From Belnapia mucosa (GTDB lineage Bacteria > Pseudomonadota > Alphaproteobacteria > Acetobacterales > Acetobacteraceae): a stretch of 40,432 nt of DNA. Below the pieces are notes generated by a model, which made no database searches, had not been told where the DNA came from, and saw only the letters and a list, made by a program, of their open reading frames with translations. A program made the translations under genes and the position numbers. Shown one piece after another: positions 35,031 to 40,432 of the stretch. Numbering within the stretch: position 1 is the first letter of the stretch; each line of letters opens with the position of its first letter. Location of the stretch: NCBI RefSeq assembly GCF_016775475.1, contig NZ_JAEUXJ010000026.1, forward strand, positions 1-40,432, read 5' to 3'.

Positions 35031-35115
35031 GTTGTACGCCGGATTGCGAAAGGGCCTTTTCTCTCGAATGCGTGAATTGTATACCACATCACATCGCGCA
35101 AACGTGAGGATAGCT

Positions 35116-35364
35116 GTGCAGACCAAACTCTCCTCCTGCAAAACCCACCGCCTGCCCCTGGCGACAGCCGATGCCGCCAATAGCCGCCGGCGCTCGCTCC
35201 ACACCATGATCGCCCATAAGCGGCGCTGCCGCGATGCGGGTGTGCCTGACAGCGCGACGATCAGCCGGATGGTCAATGCCTTCCTCGCCGCTGGCGGGGC
35301 CGTCACCGCCTGCCCACCGGCCTACGTCCTGCCGGTGCAGAACGGCGCCGGGCGCCAGGGCTAA
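35116..35364 (+). CDS. small basic hypothetical protein
   Basis: An 82-residue ORF from a GTG at 35116 with GAGG a few bases upstream; the frame is also open from an ATG at 35068. It reads VQTKLSSCKTHRLPLATADA, then NSRRRSLHTMIAHKRRCRDA, GVPDSATISRMVNAFLAAGG and ends VLPVQNGAGRQG. It is Arg/Ala-rich and basic, with no leader or membrane segment. The MVNAFLAAGGAVT part looks like a short helix. Family not recognised. Confidence 0.45.
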   Translation: MQTKLSSCKTHRLPLATADAANSRRRSLHTMIAHKRRCRDAGVPDSATISRMVNAFLAAGGAVTACPPAYVLPVQNGAGRQG

Positions 35365-35406
35365 CCGAACCGGCCGGCCCTGCCTCTTCCAACGGATACC
35401 CTATCG

Positions 35407-35592
35407 GTGTCCGAGATCGTCGTCTTCCCGTCCGTCCGCCGGCGCCGGGCTGCCTCGAGAAGCCAGGAGGTCGCCCCTAGCGAAGCGCCTTGGAAAGTCG
35501 AGTGCAGCGAGAGCGACGATGAGGCGACTATGGCGCTGCTGAGCACCGTAAGCGACGTTGACCACATTAGTCCGTCCGCGGTGCCAGCCTGA
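35407..35592 (+). CDS. small hypothetical protein
   Basis: A 61-residue ORF starting at a GTG (SEIVVFPSVRRRRAASRSQE) and ending SDVDHISPSAVPA. The N-terminal half is basic and the C-terminal half acidic (ECSESDDEATM). The ribosome site is weak. It follows another small ORF on the same strand. It may be real, but there is no independent support. Confidence 0.3.
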   Translation: MSEIVVFPSVRRRRAASRSQEVAPSEAPWKVECSESDDEATMALLSTVSDVDHISPSAVPA

Positions 35593-35703
35593 CAGGATGG
35601 TTCAGTTCGCTAGGCCACCGCTCTACACCAGCACCCGGAACACGACCGATAGCCGCACGAACTGCCAGCGTCAGCAACAGGTCAACGTCAAAGCGGGCTG
35701 GTA

Positions 35704-36264
35704 TCAGTCCCGCCTCACAAGCCAAGCCAAGCGCCTGTACAGGCTTATCCGACGACGCCAGGAGGTTTGCATAGGCGCCAGCATGGCGGTCTTCGGAACC
35801 GCTCCCGACCGCTCAAGCGCGGCTCGCGCTGCGTCCTGGGCACGCCAGACGGTTTCGACCAACCGCCGCAAGTCAGCTGCGTGCTCGGTGCGTAGCCGCT
35901 CGATCTCCGCTGCATGAGCCGCTCTCACAGAGTCCAAGGCCTGTGTCAGGCGCACAATCTCGGCCGCGTGTTCGGCTTGATGCTTCGTCTCTCCTTCACG
36001 CACCTGCTCCTCATCCTCCATCACCCGACACCAAGCGCCAGCCACAACGGTATGTGGTGAAGGTGCCACAGGATATTGGGCTGCTGACGTCGTTTGGTCC
36101 GCCACTATCGATTCCGGCGGCAGCACCGGGGCCGTCGCATCTGGTGGACGAAGCCGGGGCGTGAACGGCGTGGTCTTGGCTTTCGCGGCAATCGAACATG
36201 ATGCAGGCGGCATAGTATGCCCCGTTGCGATTCTAGCTTTGTCGGCAGGCGACAACCCATCCAT
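35704..36264 (-). CDS. coiled-coil hypothetical protein
   Basis: A 186-residue ORF whose centre (about residues 82-150) is strongly predicted by eye to be a coiled coil: HQAEHAAEIVRLTQALDSVR and AAHAAEIERLRTEHAADLRR. The unit HAAEIxRL repeats with about 20-residue spacing, suggesting internal duplication. The N-terminal 75 residues are Pro/Ala-rich and unstructured-looking. The C terminus is basic (WRRRISLYRRLAWLVRRD). Such proteins include KfrA-like or other DNA-associated coiled coils, but no helix-turn-helix is visible, so no function is assigned. A shorter start at an internal Met (VMEDEEQVREG) is possible. Confidence 0.45.
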   Translation of the reverse strand: MDGLSPADKARIATGHTMPPASCSIAAKAKTTPFTPRLRPPDATAPVLPPESIVADQTTSAAQYPVAPSPHTVVAGAWCRVMEDEEQVREGETKHQAEHAAEIVRLTQALDSVRAAHAAEIERLRTEHAADLRRLVETVWRAQDAARAALERSGAVPKTAMLAPMQTSWRRRISLYRRLAWLVRRD

Positions 36265-36701
36265 GAGATAACACTAACCTGTCTGCGAGCGGCCGCGGAA
36301 GTTGTGCTGGGGCTGCCGCAAGCAACTCCGGCGGGTGCGGCATTTGCGTCACAGGAGTGGCGCCGTCTTTGTCACCTGCCGGCTACCACCCAGCCGCATC
36401 GCCGTGCGTGCTAGGCTCCTCGGCAGCAGGGGTGCTGCGCATCGGCTACCTGGCGAGCTACAATCTCGACGACGTCCAGTCAGTAGCGGCCTGCCTCGAA
36501 CACCTCGGCATTTAGCGGATACACCGCTTGGCGCCGCTGCCTGTGATCGCCATCGCATGGCTGTGCATATCAGCGGTTGAGGCGAGGTCGGCATAGTGTC
36601 AATGGTTGGGAGGCCCGCGGCTCTGTCACCTTGCCGGCGACCGGCGACTTGAACTGGCCGCTTCCCCTGTTCCTTCGCCCGCGTGTTGACGAGAGCGCAT
36701 C
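36265..36701. other. gap with a degenerate HigA-like copy
   Basis: About 440 bases without an intact gene. At 36381-36511 the minus strand carries a diverged copy of the segment at 38780-38912 (see that entry): it reads NAEVFEAGRY, a stop, then LDVVEIVAR. The remainder shows nothing recognisable. Confidence 0.45.
36381..36511. repeat. diverged direct repeat, copy 1 (second copy at 38780-38912)
   Basis: This stretch aligns with 38780-38912 along its whole length. Shared blocks include CTAGGCTCCTCGGCAG and CCTGCCTCGAACACCTCGGC, separated by about 70 bases that match more loosely. On the minus strand it corresponds to the end of the HigA-like gene plus its downstream flank. This copy has a stop in the middle of the coding part and lacks the N-terminal half. 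It is best read as a duplicated and decayed gene segment. Confidence 0.6.
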
Positions 36702-36935
36702 ATGCAAAAGCACGTCATCCTTGCCGACAACATCGACTCGACGCAGATCCGTTATTTTGTTGGCTACAAGGATGATGGCGGGTTTTGTGAAGCTTTTTGG
36801 ACTTTCGATCCGTGGCGGGCTCGCTGGGTCGATGCTGTCGAAGCGGCGGTGGAGGTCAAGTTGCTTGCCACGCTCTGTCCGAACTACCAGCTGAAGTCGT
36901 GTTCTTTGGATGTTATCGGGAACCTCAAAGCGTAA
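36702..36935 (+). CDS. small hypothetical protein
   Basis: A 77-residue ORF starting MQKHVILADNIDSTQIRYFV, then GYKDDGGFCEAFWTFDPWRA, RWVDAVEAAVEVKLLATLCP and NYQLKSCSLDVIGNLKA. It is less GC-rich than its surroundings, rich in aromatic residues and has three cysteines. No leader or membrane helix. Its amino-acid composition is protein-like rather than random, which supports a real gene. No family recognised. Confidence 0.5.
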   Translation: MQKHVILADNIDSTQIRYFVGYKDDGGFCEAFWTFDPWRARWVDAVEAAVEVKLLATLCPNYQLKSCSLDVIGNLKA

Positions 36936-36957
36936 CAGGGGCAGATTTCCGAGCGAG

Positions 36958-37260
36958 ATGGTTGCGCGGGAGAGGGGGAGAACCAGGCTGCGGGACGAAG
37001 TCGCCCGGTTGAAGGTCATGCCGTCGCGGCCGCCGCCTCGTCGCGCTTAATGATGGTGAAAGCTGCCGGTGGTACCGGGTCGGGCAAGGGTGGCGACACG
37101 CGTGCCACGACGCCAGCGGAGCGCCAAGCGCGACCGCACCCTGGTGACCGCCGAGGTGGTGGTGCAGGGCGCACCGCCGCCAGGCTCGCAGTTCAAGCAG
37201 TACTCGGCCGAGGAAAAGACTTCCATTGTGCTGGAAGGCCTGCAGGACCAGCCAGCCAAG
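36958..37260 (+). pseudogene. chimeric transposase remnant
   Basis: Scattered N-terminal pieces of a transposase in changing frames: LRDEVARLKVMPSRPPP (a coiled-coil start), GSGKGG, then RSAKRDRTLVTAEVVVQGAP, PPGSQFKQY. The last part is like the VPAGSRFKGYEDF region of large transposases. It then runs into YSAEEKTSIVLEGLQDQ, typical of the IS3 OrfA beginning. Two different elements therefore seem joined within a few codons. No intact transposase is present. The ORFs on the opposite strand here are shadows. Confidence 0.45.
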
Positions 37261-37272
37261 TCGACGCGGCCT

Positions 37273-37791
37273 TCACGCTGCCCTTGCCTCCTCCCGATGC
37301 GCACGTTCCCAGAACTCTTGGGCCCGGCCCTCAGGGCGCCCCTCCCGCTCCCACAGGAAGTAGGCCCGCTCCCGCAGGCGATGTTCAGGCTCATGCGCAA
37401 CGGGCGGCGTGGTGTCTTGTCGTCTACTCCGACGAACATCGGTTGGGGGCGACGATGGCCTTCCATGCGCCACTGGCACACGCTCCCCGCTACGGTCCTC
37501 CTGCAATACCTTGCTGACCGCCTCGTCGGCCGCCCTAAGGAGGGCGTGGACGGGTTCGATAGCTGGCTTGGGATCTTGCGTGACGCCGCACCGACCGCGG
37601 TAGATCGTCCGGTGGCCAGACCCGAGCTGCGGATGCATCTCGACCGCTACGGAAATGGCGCCATCCGCGACGACTAGTGTGCGGTAGAGAGCGACTTTGC
37701 GGTCGACCAGCGGCGCCACCCAGGTAACCCAGTCAAGGGCCTGTTCTGGTGATGGGCGCCCGATTTCCGTCCAAGCATGAGCGGGAGGCAT
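37273..37791 (-). CDS. DUF2934-containing hypothetical protein
   Basis: A 172-residue ORF (from the ATG at 37791; the frame is open to 37926). The last 35 residues, LRERAYFLWEREGRPEGRAQ and EFWERAHREE, match DUF2934, a short helical domain found in many proteobacterial proteins of unknown function. The N-terminal part has PEQALDWVTWVAPLVDRKVA, LYRTLVVADGAISVAVEMHP and AIEPVHALLRAADEAVSKVL, which look like a small alpha/beta domain, followed by a basic, disordered linker. No leader. The function of DUF2934 is not known. Confidence 0.65.
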   Translation of the reverse strand: MPPAHAWTEIGRPSPEQALDWVTWVAPLVDRKVALYRTLVVADGAISVAVEMHPQLGSGHRTIYRGRCGVTQDPKPAIEPVHALLRAADEAVSKVLQEDRSGERVPVAHGRPSSPPTDVRRSRRQDTTPPVAHEPEHRLRERAYFLWEREGRPEGRAQEFWERAHREEARAA

Positions 37792-38100
37792 CGCGGGCGA
37801 GAGCGGGGGCGAGGACAAGGCCAGACCTCCGGTTTGTGCGTGACCTGATCTTAATGGCAAGCCGCGGAAATGGGACGCCCGCAACCCTCTCCGACCAATC
37901 ACGCCTCCGTGGCGCAGCCACGGCACGAGCGGCTGATTGTCGCGCGGCGTGTCGCAAGGCCTGCGGCTGCCGATTCACTATTGTGGCACTTTGCTGTGTG
38001 AGGTGCACCCGCCCGCTCGCGCCACCTATATCACTGTGGTGCCTGACCGTGGAGCAAGCCGCGGCGGACCGAAGGACGCCGCCAAGTGGAGTAAGAAGCG
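37792..38100. other. intergenic stretch without a supported gene
   Basis: About 310 bases between the DUF2934 gene (minus) and the next plus-strand gene. Overlapping ORFs on both strands (up to 158 residues on plus, 149 on minus) are Arg/Ala-rich or Cys/Arg-rich and unfamiliar. Nothing recognisable was found. Confidence 0.35.
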
Positions 38101-38397
38101 GTGCTGAGCGAGGAAATCTTCGACTTCGAAAGGTGCTTCGGCATTCCCGCCGACCACACCCTTCGGCAATCCGATCTCCCACCGGTCACTGGAGCGCGGC
38201 TGGTCCGCGGCCGATGGGAGCATGAGGAATACGACAGAGGCGGAAATCTAGTTGCTGTCTACGAAAGCTGGGCGCGAGGGGGTGATCGCCTTACCTTTGT
38301 GAAGTATTCTCCCTATGGCTGGGTGCTCAGCATCTCCGGCCGGTCGCCACGTCTCCCGCCACCCAAAACGCGTACCCGATCGGGCATAGCAGCGTAA
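38101..38397 (+). CDS. small hypothetical protein
   Basis: A 98-residue ORF from a GTG at 38101 with GGAG about 9 bases upstream. It starts MLSEEIFDFERCFGIPADHT and contains GARLVRGRWEHEEYDRGGNL, VAVYESWARGGDRLTFVKYS and PYGWVLSISGR. The sequence is globular-looking with alternating strands, and the tail is basic. No leader. The regular hydrophobic pattern supports a real small beta-rich protein. I do not recognise the family. Confidence 0.55.
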   Translation: MLSEEIFDFERCFGIPADHTLRQSDLPPVTGARLVRGRWEHEEYDRGGNLVAVYESWARGGDRLTFVKYSPYGWVLSISGRSPRLPPPKTRTRSGIAA

Positions 38398-38589
38398 AGG
38401 GCTGTGCTGCGTGAGTTATCGGGAAGCATGCGTGAAGATCGGTAACCTTGCGGCCGGGTAACTAATTCTAGCTCTTGAAGCTCCAACCACCGCAGGAAAA
38501 CCGGTAGCATCCGTCAGCGCTGGAGAATTTACTTATGGACTGCGGGTAACCACCGCTGAACAGCATGTTTCGGATTTGGGTTGAGGTGA

Positions 38590-38811
38590 TCAGGCCGACA
38601 GCGTCGCGTCGAGCCAATGGCATTTCACCTCGGCCCACAAATCGCGGGCGCCACTAGCAGGGTTGGCTACAACCGCAGTAAGCGGCTGACCGCCATAGGC
38701 GCCAGCCCCTTCCAGACCCAAGAGATCGCAAGGCGCGTTGTCAGCAGGTCCCTTCTGGCCAAAGGTGGCTGAACCTGCTGGCTGCACCGTCCCGGCCCTA
38801 TCGCCCTGCAT
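38590..38811 (-). CDS. small hypothetical protein downstream of HigA-like gene
   Basis: A 73-residue ORF beginning MQGDRAGTVQPAGSATFGQK and ending SGARDLWAEVKCHWLDATLS plus Ala. It starts 39 bases after the HigA-like gene on the same strand, so the two may be cotranscribed. The middle is Gly/Ala-rich. No known family. Its start codon falls within the repeat shared with 36381-36511. Confidence 0.35.
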   Translation of the reverse strand: MQGDRAGTVQPAGSATFGQKGPADNAPCDLLGLEGAGAYGGQPLTAVVANPASGARDLWAEVKCHWLDATLSA

Positions 38812-38912
38812 GCTAGGCTCCTCGGCAGATGGGGTACGAGCAACGGCTGCTCACCGGGCCGCGATATCGGCGAAGTCCAACAGGTGGTGGCCTGCCTCGA
38901 ACACCTCGGCAG
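38780..38912. repeat. diverged direct repeat, copy 2
   Basis: Partner of 36381-36511. It covers the C-terminal part of the HigA-like gene (minus strand, AAEVFEAGHHLLDFADIAAR) and the spacer to the next ORF, including CTAGGCTCCTCGGCAG. In this copy the coding frame is open. Confidence 0.6.
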
Positions 38913-39039
38913 CGGAGGTCAAGGCTTCCACCCACTCCCCGCTCGGGGTTCCACCGTCTGGTTCAGTGGCAAGCAGGCGCCTGATCTCCATCAGAGCCCG
39001 GGCGTAATCGGCTTCGGTGACGATCGGCGCGACCAGCAT
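38851..39039 (-). CDS. HigA-like antitoxin N-terminal-domain protein
   Basis: A 62-residue protein (ATG at 39039; a GTG at 39054 would add five residues). It reads VTEADYARALMEIRRLLATE, then WVEALTSAAEVFEAGHHLLD. This matches the N-terminal domain of HigA/XRE-type antitoxins, with TEADYxxALxEIExL and LxxLVEAYExxHxPID. In those proteins an HTH domain follows; here the frame stops after FADIAAR, so the DNA-binding half is missing. It is either a truncated antitoxin or a stand-alone version. No toxin gene is adjacent. A second decayed copy of its end lies at 36381-36511. Confidence 0.5.
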   Translation of the reverse strand: MLVAPIVTEADYARALMEIRRLLATEPDGGTPSGEWVEALTSAAEVFEAGHHLLDFADIAAR

Positions 39040-39245
39040 GTGCCACTTGTCCACGGAAACAGAGGTTTGCAGGGCACATCTCTATCATAAGTAGAGCGAA
39101 TTCGTCGAATTTCCCTTGAGGCGCGGTCGCGGTAGTCCCTGTCGGTGTGCTTTTTCTGCATCACTGTCGCGCGTGAGCAAGCCAGGAATTGAATACACCA
39201 TCCAACATAACTTATGGTTGAGGTACGTAGCCCAGGAAATGCACT

Positions 39246-39596
39246 ATGCGCCGCGGTGCCGTCCTCTCCTTCCCCTACCCACGAGGTCTCCGAGACGCCG
39301 AGCGCGATTGCTTGCAGCGCTTTGTATCGGCGGTTCCGGGTGCACAGGCCGACATCCTCATTGGACGAGATCGCCAAGAAGTCGCCATCCTTACCCTCGC
39401 CGGGCGACATCTGTGGATCACCCGCAACGAAACGGGCATCGGCGCGCGGGATGCCGCTACCGGGCAGTATCTGGCCAGAGACACCTGCATCGGCCGTCTC
39501 TTGGTGACGGTGCTAGGCGCTCTACTGCCGGGTGGTGTGGCCGCGTGCAGTGATATGCCCGAGGCCTCGCACTCAGATCCATGCGGACCGGCGTAG
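39246..39596 (+). CDS. hypothetical protein
   Basis: A 116-residue ORF starting MRRGAVLSFPYPRGLRDAER, with RFVSAVPGAQADILIGRDRQ, EVAILTLAGRHLWITRNETG and a hydrophobic stretch LLVTVLGALLPGGVAAC near residues 84-100. The single C-terminal hydrophobic segment could be a tail anchor or just a buried helix. No family recognised. The minus-strand ORFs over the same bases are considered shadows because they are rich in Arg and Cys. Confidence 0.45.
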   Translation: MRRGAVLSFPYPRGLRDAERDCLQRFVSAVPGAQADILIGRDRQEVAILTLAGRHLWITRNETGIGARDAATGQYLARDTCIGRLLVTVLGALLPGGVAACSDMPEASHSDPCGPA

Positions 39597-39712
39597 CCTT
39601 GACGGATTGTCTCAGCGGCTCTGAAGACCGCCCAGTCAGGGTAGTGGGTCATAACGGTTCGGCTGTGTGCGACCACACCGCTGTCGAACCCATCGTGCAG
39701 TAGCGGAAAGCC

Positions 39713-40174
39713 ATGATGCACCTCACAGCCGGGACGAAACTCGGCAGTTCGGAACTCGACCAGATGCCATCGAGCTTCGGCGGCTGGCGGGATGACGTTG
39801 CGATCAGAAGCGCAGCAAACGGGACCGACGCGCTCCGGGACTATGCCGAGCGGCTGGGGGTTCAGTTGACGGTGCATGATGGACCGACCGCCATTGACCT
39901 CGACTGGCTCTGGCGCCGTCCACTCGCGCCACGAGGGGCGGGTGCTGCTGTGCTGCGCGCGGTTTGCGGCTATGCCGACCGCACAGGTCGTCCAGTCCGC
40001 CTCATCGTATTAGCTGGCCGCGGACGGTTGCTCGGCTATTACACGCAGTTCGGCTTTGAGGTTGTGTCCTCGGCCGAGGACGACACCAGCAGCACGGAGC
40101 TGGTGCGTACGCCAACAAAGCGCGGCGCCCCCCGCCCCGGCCTCGCTGGAGCTGCTTTACTGCATGGGTTCTGA
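39713..40174 (+). CDS. GNAT-like acetyltransferase (possible)
   Basis: A 153-residue ORF from tandem ATGs. The C-terminal half has GAGAAVLRAVCGYADRTGRP, VRLIVLAGRGRLLGYYTQFG and FEVVSS, resembling the last part of GNAT N-acetyltransferases, where xxYYxxxGFE closes the acetyl-CoA site. The N-terminal half lacks an obvious family match, and the acetyl-CoA pyrophosphate loop is only partly recognisable (PRGAGAAVL). The substrate is unknown. The following 158 bases hold only very short ORFs. Confidence 0.5.
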   Translation: MMHLTAGTKLGSSELDQMPSSFGGWRDDVAIRSAANGTDALRDYAERLGVQLTVHDGPTAIDLDWLWRRPLAPRGAGAAVLRAVCGYADRTGRPVRLIVLAGRGRLLGYYTQFGFEVVSSAEDDTSSTELVRTPTKRGAPRPGLAGAALLHGF

Positions 40175-40332
40175 TCAGCGGGATTTGGTATGAGCGCGAA
40201 GACGAAGGTCCCGGCGAGGTCAAGCGCCTGGACCAGAAGGATCGTCGGTTCCATACCGCTCAAGACTGCGCCATCCAATCATTCAGCGAAGCACTCGCCG
40301 CTGCCATCACCTGAGACCCCGTTTGAGAATGG

Positions 40333-40432
40333 CTACGGGTGAGCGACACGGCGGAGCAGGAGCGCGCCGAGACTGACGCGGATCATGGCTTCGCTGACGT
40401 CGCAGCGGCGCTCGTAGTCACGGACGAGGCGG
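40333..40432 (-). pseudogene. IS5-family transposase, C-terminal end (cut by window edge)
   Basis: The last 32 codons of an IS5-family transposase enter from the right edge: RLVRDYERRCDVSEAMIRVS, then LGALLLRRVAHP and TAG at 40333. The RLVRDYERR and SEAMI motifs are characteristic of the group's C terminus. Whether the full gene is intact cannot be seen. The adjoining left flank (about 40310-40335) should contain the terminal inverted repeat. Confidence 0.7.

Noticed and set aside
1..40432. CRISPR arrays, tRNA and rRNA genes.
   Set aside because: No regularly spaced repeats or tRNA-like cloverleaf arms were noticed. Visual scanning could miss a single tRNA; a covariance-model search would settle it.

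Overview
The window is very GC-rich, with alphaproteobacterial-looking genes whose closest recognisable relatives by eye are from Acetobacteraceae such as Roseomonas-like bacteria. This taxonomic call is inference from protein style, not a search. It looks like an accessory region or large-plasmid segment: wrecked insertion sequences, an integrase fragment, many broken genes and small orphan genes surround a few intact metabolic and signalling operons. I saw no rRNA, tRNA or CRISPR array.

Positions 1-6.1 kb: a broken alpha-hydroxy-acid oxidase fragment, then a tight minus-strand cluster read leftward from 3508 (CBS-domain protein, secreted protein, proline-rich protein, alpha/beta hydrolase, phosphoribosyltransferase, broken DUF4396 gene). 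On the plus strand follow a Tat-leader short-chain dehydrogenase and an AI-2E-type membrane protein.

Positions 6.2-10.2 kb: a decay zone with remnants of a FAD/NAD oxidoreductase, a royal-jelly-type (MRJP) protein, a bicupin oxalate decarboxylase and a zinc alcohol dehydrogenase. Positions 10.3-15.3 kb: an intact three-subunit molybdenum aldehyde oxidoreductase (paoABC type), followed by a formaldehyde-dehydrogenase-like gene stopped by one in-frame TGA. Positions 15.4-18.5 kb: TVP38/DedA protein and phospholipase D (overlapping), convergent with an endonuclease/exonuclease/phosphatase protein.

Positions 18.6-22.2 kb: two damaged IS481-type transposase copies with an IS3 fragment between them, then the C-terminal end of a tyrosine recombinase translationally coupled to an unknown gene and a ScpA-like gene. 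Positions 22.4-25.1 kb: alanine dehydrogenase and a lactate-permease-family transporter. Positions 25.2-28.1 kb: IS66 wreckage, a Crp/Fnr fragment, a YciE-type ferritin-like protein and an IS6 remnant.

Positions 28.2-34.9 kb form a signalling island. Its centrepiece (28199-30881, minus) is a photoactive yellow protein - bacteriophytochrome - histidine kinase hybrid resembling Ppr of Rhodospirillum centenum. It keeps the residues expected for both chromophores but carries an apparent one-base frameshift between the two photosensory halves. A single-domain response regulator lies upstream on the same strand; another receiver protein and an OmpR-type regulator lie nearby. Positions 35-40.4 kb hold small orphan genes, transposase remnants, a duplicated and partly degenerate HigA-like gene, an acetyltransferase-like gene and the end of an IS5 transposase.
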